A stretch of DNA of 10,489 nt from Dysgonomonas sp. GTDB taxonomy: Bacteria > Bacteroidota > Bacteroidia > Bacteroidales > Dysgonomonadaceae. This document shows positions 8,648 to 10,489 of this stretch, in pieces (the first letter of the stretch is position 1; every line of letters begins with the position of its first letter). Below the pieces are notes generated by a model. It was given only the letters and a program-made list of their open reading frames with translations. It was not told the DNA's origin and made no database searches. Where the stretch lies: contig JASLEN010000161.1 in assembly GCA_030151105.1 (NCBI GenBank), forward strand, positions 1 through 10,489. The letters are read 5' to 3'. The translations under genes and the position numbers were made by a program.

Positions 8648-8929
8648 TAACACCCCACAACAAATAAATAACTATTATTTATAATCTCAAAACAATAATC
8701 ATTTAATAAAGCATTAGTGTCAAAAAACAAAGATTGAATTGCTTGTAATTTATTTTTTAGATAAAAACAGTGAGTGCTCAACTTGTATTCTCACTATTTT
8801 CTCTACCTTTACCACAAGCCGTAAGACGACAAAGCAAAACGTTGCAGAACAAAACATTAAGCTGTTACCCAAGTGTAACCTTACGATTTTTGGACTTTTG
8901 TAAAATCAAGATATACAATGCATTAACGA
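8648..8929. other. AT-rich noncoding region upstream of araC
   Basis: No convincing gene is present on either strand. The araC-proximal half (about 8654-8765) is extremely AT-rich, as expected for a promoter region, and holds copy 3 of the 12-bp motif. The distal half is less AT-rich and contains two small inverted repeats, GTTAC/GTAAC (8864-8879) and GATTTT/AAAATC (8885-8907), with no clear role. An open frame on the plus strand (8770-8970) runs through the tRNA fragment and into the terminator hairpin and is not credible as a gene. If the tRNA fragment marks an element end, this stretch is the terminal DNA of that element. Confidence 0.6.
8718..8729 (+). promoter_or_regulatory. 12-bp motif TGTCAAAAAACA, copy 3 (candidate operator)
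   Basis: This is the third exact copy of the word found twice upstream of susC. It lies about 110-120 bp upstream of both the AraC start codon and the putative araC transcription start, in the opposite orientation relative to transcription. The placement suggests autoregulation of araC together with control of susC, but binding is inferred. Confidence 0.35.
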
Positions 8930-8954
8930 AGGGGTTCGAGTCCCTTCATCCGCA
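8930..8954 (+). pseudogene. tRNA gene 3'-end fragment (T arm plus acceptor 3' strand), putative attachment site
   Basis: AGGGG-TTCGAGT-CCCTT forms a five-pair T stem (one G-T wobble) with a canonical seven-base T loop. It is followed by the acceptor 3' strand CATCCGC and A at position 73; CCA is not encoded, as in many Bacteroidetes tRNAs. The matching 5' acceptor GCGGATG, a D arm and a five-pair anticodon stem are all absent from the preceding 100 bases, so only the 3' end of the gene is here. A73 with this acceptor would fit a leucine tRNA, but identity cannot be proven from the fragment. A bare 3' end followed by its terminator is what remains at the far end of an element integrated in a tRNA gene; the element would then lie to the left. 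Confidence 0.75.
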
Positions 8955-8955
8955 C

Positions 8956-8993
8956 AAAAAGAGCTTTTAATCGTTTGATTATAAGCTCTTTTT
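8956..8993 (+). terminator. Strong intrinsic terminator behind the tRNA fragment
   Basis: AAAAAGAGCTT (8956-8966) pairs perfectly with AAGCTCTTTTT (8983-8993). Inside a T-T mismatch, TAATC (8968-8972) pairs with GATTA (8977-8981) around a GTTT loop. The stem is 16 pairs plus one mismatch and ends in a T-rich tail on both strands, so it may work in both directions. It starts one base after the tRNA fragment and was probably the original tRNA terminator. Confidence 0.85.
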
Positions 8994-9218
8994 ATTTTTA
9001 CATTCCCCACCAATTCCCCTGTTTCATCTACAACAGAGTTATTTTGTATTATTTTCCTTCTCGTTTTATTCTAACTAATTCCTCTAGCATAAGAATGCCT
9101 GATACTCTCCTTTGCTTTAGAGAAAGGCACTTGGCACTTGTTTTCGATTTCGAAGCCCTATATTTAGTAGGCAAAGAACCTAAAGAGCTAGGTGCAAATT
9201 TCCAACCTACCGAATTTA
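8994..9218. other. Unassigned segment between terminator and IS; possible gene remnant
   Basis: I do not recognise this stretch. The part from about 9086 to 9218 is about 40% G+C by hand count, clearly higher than the noncoding DNA left of it. It is open on both strands. On the plus strand a frame reads through FDFEALYLVGKEPKELGANF and continues into the IS, stopping at 9265. On the minus strand a frame enters from the IS edge and stops at 9049 (TAA) after QRRVSGILMLEELVRIKREGK-like residues that are rich in Lys, Arg and Ser. Neither frame has a recognisable start or domain. It could be a gene end cut by the IS, an older mobile-element scar or an RNA. Confidence 0.4.
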
Positions 9219-9256
9219 TGGAGTTCCTAACTTTTTTCGGACAAATAGTTAAGCGA
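9219..9256 (+). repeat. Terminal inverted repeat at the orfB end (IRR)
   Basis: It starts TGGAGTTCCTAACTTT and matches the other end at 29 of 38 positions by hand alignment; the match continues through ACAA and AGTTAAG. The orfB stop codon (9249-9251) lies within this repeat, which is common in compact IS elements. Confidence 0.85.
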
Positions 9257-10133
9257 CATTGTTAATATTCTGTTTAAAATATTCGCTATTAAATTCTTGA
9301 ATGGTTTGATAGTCCAGAAAGGAATGCCTTCTTTGCTTTCTATACCAGATTTCAATGTACTCAAATATATTGTTTTTCATTTGTTTAGCTCCTATAAGTT
9401 TAGTTCCATAAATCAATTCTGTTTTCAAAGATTTGAAAAAACTTTCAGCCACAGCATTATCCCAGCAATTTCCTGCTCTGCTCATTGATTGAATAATACC
9501 ATATGACATCAAGGTGTTTCGAGTTGGTTTAGAAGCATATTGAGAGCCTCTATCTGAATGAAATATCATTCCTTGGTTAATATTATATTGCTTTGCTACT
9601 TTATTCAACGAAGCCAGGATAGTGTCTTTTGTTGTCATGTTATTACTGAGATTCCAGCCAATAATATCTCGGTTGAATAAGTCCATAACAATCGTTAGAT
9701 ACCAAAAGCCGCCCTTAATTGGGATATAAGTGATGTCCGAAACGCATTTCTGTAACGGTGAAAAAGAAAAAAAGTCTTGATTCAAGATATTTTCAGCCAC
9801 TGGTTCCTTATGATTGGAGTCTGTGGTAACTCTGAATTTGCGAGCTAATTTGCTTTTCAAACCCATCTCGTTCAGATATTTAGCCACTGTTGGTTTTGAC
9901 ACTGCTGTACCAGTTTTACTGAGCTCTGCTTGGATACGTGGACTACCATAACGCCCTTTAGCTTTAAAATAAGCTGTTTGAATCTTCTCTTTTAACACCC
10001 TGACTTGTTCCTTGCGCTGGCTTTTAGGTTCTCTAAGCCAATAGTAATAACTGCTACGAGATACTTTTAAGACTCGACACATCATTTCAATCCGCCATCT
10101 ATCACGATGTTTACTTATGAATCGATAGATCAC
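9249..10133 (-). CDS. IS3-family transposase OrfB (DDE integrase domain)
   Basis: Catalytic half of the transposase, which cuts and joins DNA at the IS ends. It is 294 residues from a GTG start at 10133. Residues about 1-60 form the N-terminal region with the SRSSYYYWL segment usual in OrfB. Residues about 46-100 form an HTH_21-like domain (KGRYGSPRIQAEL). The rve/RNase-H fold runs from about 125 to 285. The acidic triad is D133 (CVSDITY), D194 (FHSDRGSQY) and E230 (NAVAESFF), and the 35-residue D-to-E spacing fits DD(35)E. The GTG overlaps the orfA TGA by four bases (GTGA). The main product is probably the OrfAB fusion made by frameshifting, so this start may be little used. Full length; no frame damage seen. 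Confidence 0.93.
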   Translation of the reverse strand: MIYRFISKHRDRWRIEMMCRVLKVSRSSYYYWLREPKSQRKEQVRVLKEKIQTAYFKAKGRYGSPRIQAELSKTGTAVSKPTVAKYLNEMGLKSKLARKFRVTTDSNHKEPVAENILNQDFFSFSPLQKCVSDITYIPIKGGFWYLTIVMDLFNRDIIGWNLSNNMTTKDTILASLNKVAKQYNINQGMIFHSDRGSQYASKPTRNTLMSYGIIQSMSRAGNCWDNAVAESFFKSLKTELIYGTKLIGAKQMKNNIFEYIEIWYRKQRRHSFLDYQTIQEFNSEYFKQNINNVA

Positions 10134-10426
10134 AGATCGCTCCTGGAAATGATGCCCATAGCCTTTTTTAGAATCTCGTGTTCTTGTTGTAGGCGAGCAT
10201 GCTCTTTCTTGAGTTGAGCCAAAGCTTTAGCATCCTCACTGACAGCTGTATTGCCATTGCCTGGAAAACTTTCTGAGCCCTTAGCTCTGTATTGGCTTCG
10301 CCAACTATAAAGCTGTTTTACAGAGATTCCTAGCTCACGAGAAAACTGAGTCAGATTATCTCTTTCATAACTCAGCTTAACTGTATTTTCTTTAAACTCT
10401 CGGTCGTATACTTTTCTTCGTTTCAT
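10130..10426 (-). CDS. IS3-family transposase OrfA (HTH DNA-binding protein)
   Basis: DNA-binding half of the transposase, which recognises the IS ends and alone often acts as a repressor. It has 98 residues, typical for OrfA. Residues about 5-50 form the transposase_8 helix-turn-helix (YDREFKENTVKL, then ELGISVKQLYSWRSQY). Residues about 65-90 form a heptad-like coiled coil (LAQLKKEHARLQQEHEILKK) that mediates oligomerisation in this family. The last codons before the stop contain the slippery heptamer. The ATG at 10426 lies 58 bp inside the right end of the IS and has no clear Shine-Dalgarno sequence. Confidence 0.92.
   Translation of the reverse strand: MKRRKVYDREFKENTVKLSYERDNLTQFSRELGISVKQLYSWRSQYRAKGSESFPGNGNTAVSEDAKALAQLKKEHARLQQEHEILKKAMGIISRSDL
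10163..10169 (-). promoter_or_regulatory. Programmed -1 frameshift site (A AAA AAG) in orfA
   Basis: Codons 86-88 of orfA read CTA AAA AAG, which contains the heptamer A AAA AAG in the correct phase. A -1 slip reads on as G-Y-G-H-H-F-Q-E-R-S and then enters orfB at its GTG codon without a stop. The predicted fusion is 88 + 10 + 294 = 392 residues. I see no clear downstream stimulatory stem-loop. Confidence 0.8.
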
Positions 10427-10446
10427 TGGATAAAGATAGTTTTTTA

Positions 10447-10484
10447 TCCCTTAACTGGTTGTGCAGGTAAAGTTAGGTACTCCA
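10447..10484 (-). repeat. Terminal inverted repeat at the orfA end (IRL)
   Basis: On the minus strand it starts TGGAGTACCTAACTTT and continues with ACAACCAGTTAAGGGA. Mismatches to the other end are concentrated at positions 17-22 and 27-28. It lies directly upstream of orfA, where the IS promoter should be, but I find no good promoter boxes. Confidence 0.85.
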
Positions 10485-10489
10485 AAATT

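Larger units (their letters stand above)
9219..10484 (-). mobile_element. Complete IS3-family insertion sequence (1266 bp)
   Basis: The boundaries come from terminal inverted repeats that begin TGGAGT at both ends and enclose orfA and orfB with the arrangement typical of the family: orfB in the -1 frame relative to orfA and an A AAA AAG slippery site. Both reading frames are intact and the DDE triad is present, so the element may be active. The bases just outside are TTA on the left and AAA on the right, so no three-base target duplication is seen. Only five bases remain to the right of the element. Confidence 0.9.

Noticed and set aside
8864..8879. GTTAC/GTAAC inverted repeat as a recombinase or regulator site
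   Set aside because: It is too short to separate from chance, and no second copy was seen in the window.
8850..8954. Intact tRNA gene ending at 8954
   Set aside because: No GCGGATG 5' acceptor, no D arm and no five-pair anticodon stem precede the T arm; the GATTTT/AAAATC hairpin at 8885-8907 has an 11-base loop and does not fit.
8770..8970. 66-aa open frame on the plus strand
   Set aside because: It runs through the tRNA fragment and into the terminator hairpin, has no ribosome binding site and shows no protein-like composition.
8975..9265. 96-aa open frame on the plus strand as a complete gene
   Set aside because: It begins inside the terminator hairpin and ends inside the IS inverted repeat, so this exact frame cannot be an original gene. 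Only the inner part (about 9090-9218) is kept as a possible remnant.
1..10489. CRISPR array, tandem repeats or phage genes
   Set aside because: No regularly spaced repeats, no satellite-like repetition and no phage-type proteins were found on either strand.

Overview
The window looks like an AT-rich Bacteroidales chromosome, in the Bacteroides / Dysgonomonas / Parabacteroides range; the genus cannot be fixed from sequence alone. The evidence is a SusC/RagA-type TonB-dependent receptor, secreted glycoside hydrolases of Bacteroidetes type, an AraC regulator of the kind found beside polysaccharide utilisation loci (PULs), almost no Shine-Dalgarno sequences, and very AT-rich intergenic DNA.

Positions 1-8608 hold a single-strand block, all on the minus strand. 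In transcription order it reads: AraC-family regulator; secreted GH78-type alpha-L-rhamnosidase (911 aa); lipoprotein GH20 beta-N-acetylhexosaminidase (533 aa); a second, divergent GH78-like six-hairpin glycosidase (773 aa); and the 5' part of a susC-like receptor gene that runs off the left edge. Gaps between the first four genes are 27, 8 and 56 bp, so they probably form one transcript. A 234-bp gap precedes susC and may hold its own promoter. I infer a PUL in which the AraC protein senses a sugar, GH20 removes terminal beta-HexNAc, the two GH78-type enzymes remove alpha-L-rhamnose (or a related sugar), and SusC imports the glycan. A mixed rhamnose/HexNAc glycan is the simplest substrate. 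Rhamnose-GlcNAc wall polysaccharides of Gram-positive bacteria are one candidate.

Positions 8609-9218 contain no convincing protein gene. In the middle lies the 3' end of a tRNA gene (T arm, acceptor 3' strand and A73) with no 5' part, directly followed by a strong hairpin terminator. This is the scar expected where an integrated element ends in a tRNA gene, and it suggests that the PUL side (left) may be on a genomic island. An unassigned segment of about 130-170 bp, open on both strands, follows and abuts the insertion sequence.

Positions 9219-10484 are a complete IS3-family insertion sequence on the minus strand, with 38-bp imperfect terminal inverted repeats, orfA, orfB with an intact DDE triad, and an A AAA AAG slippery site for an OrfAB fusion. 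No matching target duplication is visible.

A 12-bp word, TGTCAAAAAACA, occurs three times, always in noncoding DNA: twice before susC and once before araC. It is a candidate operator linking the two ends of the PUL.
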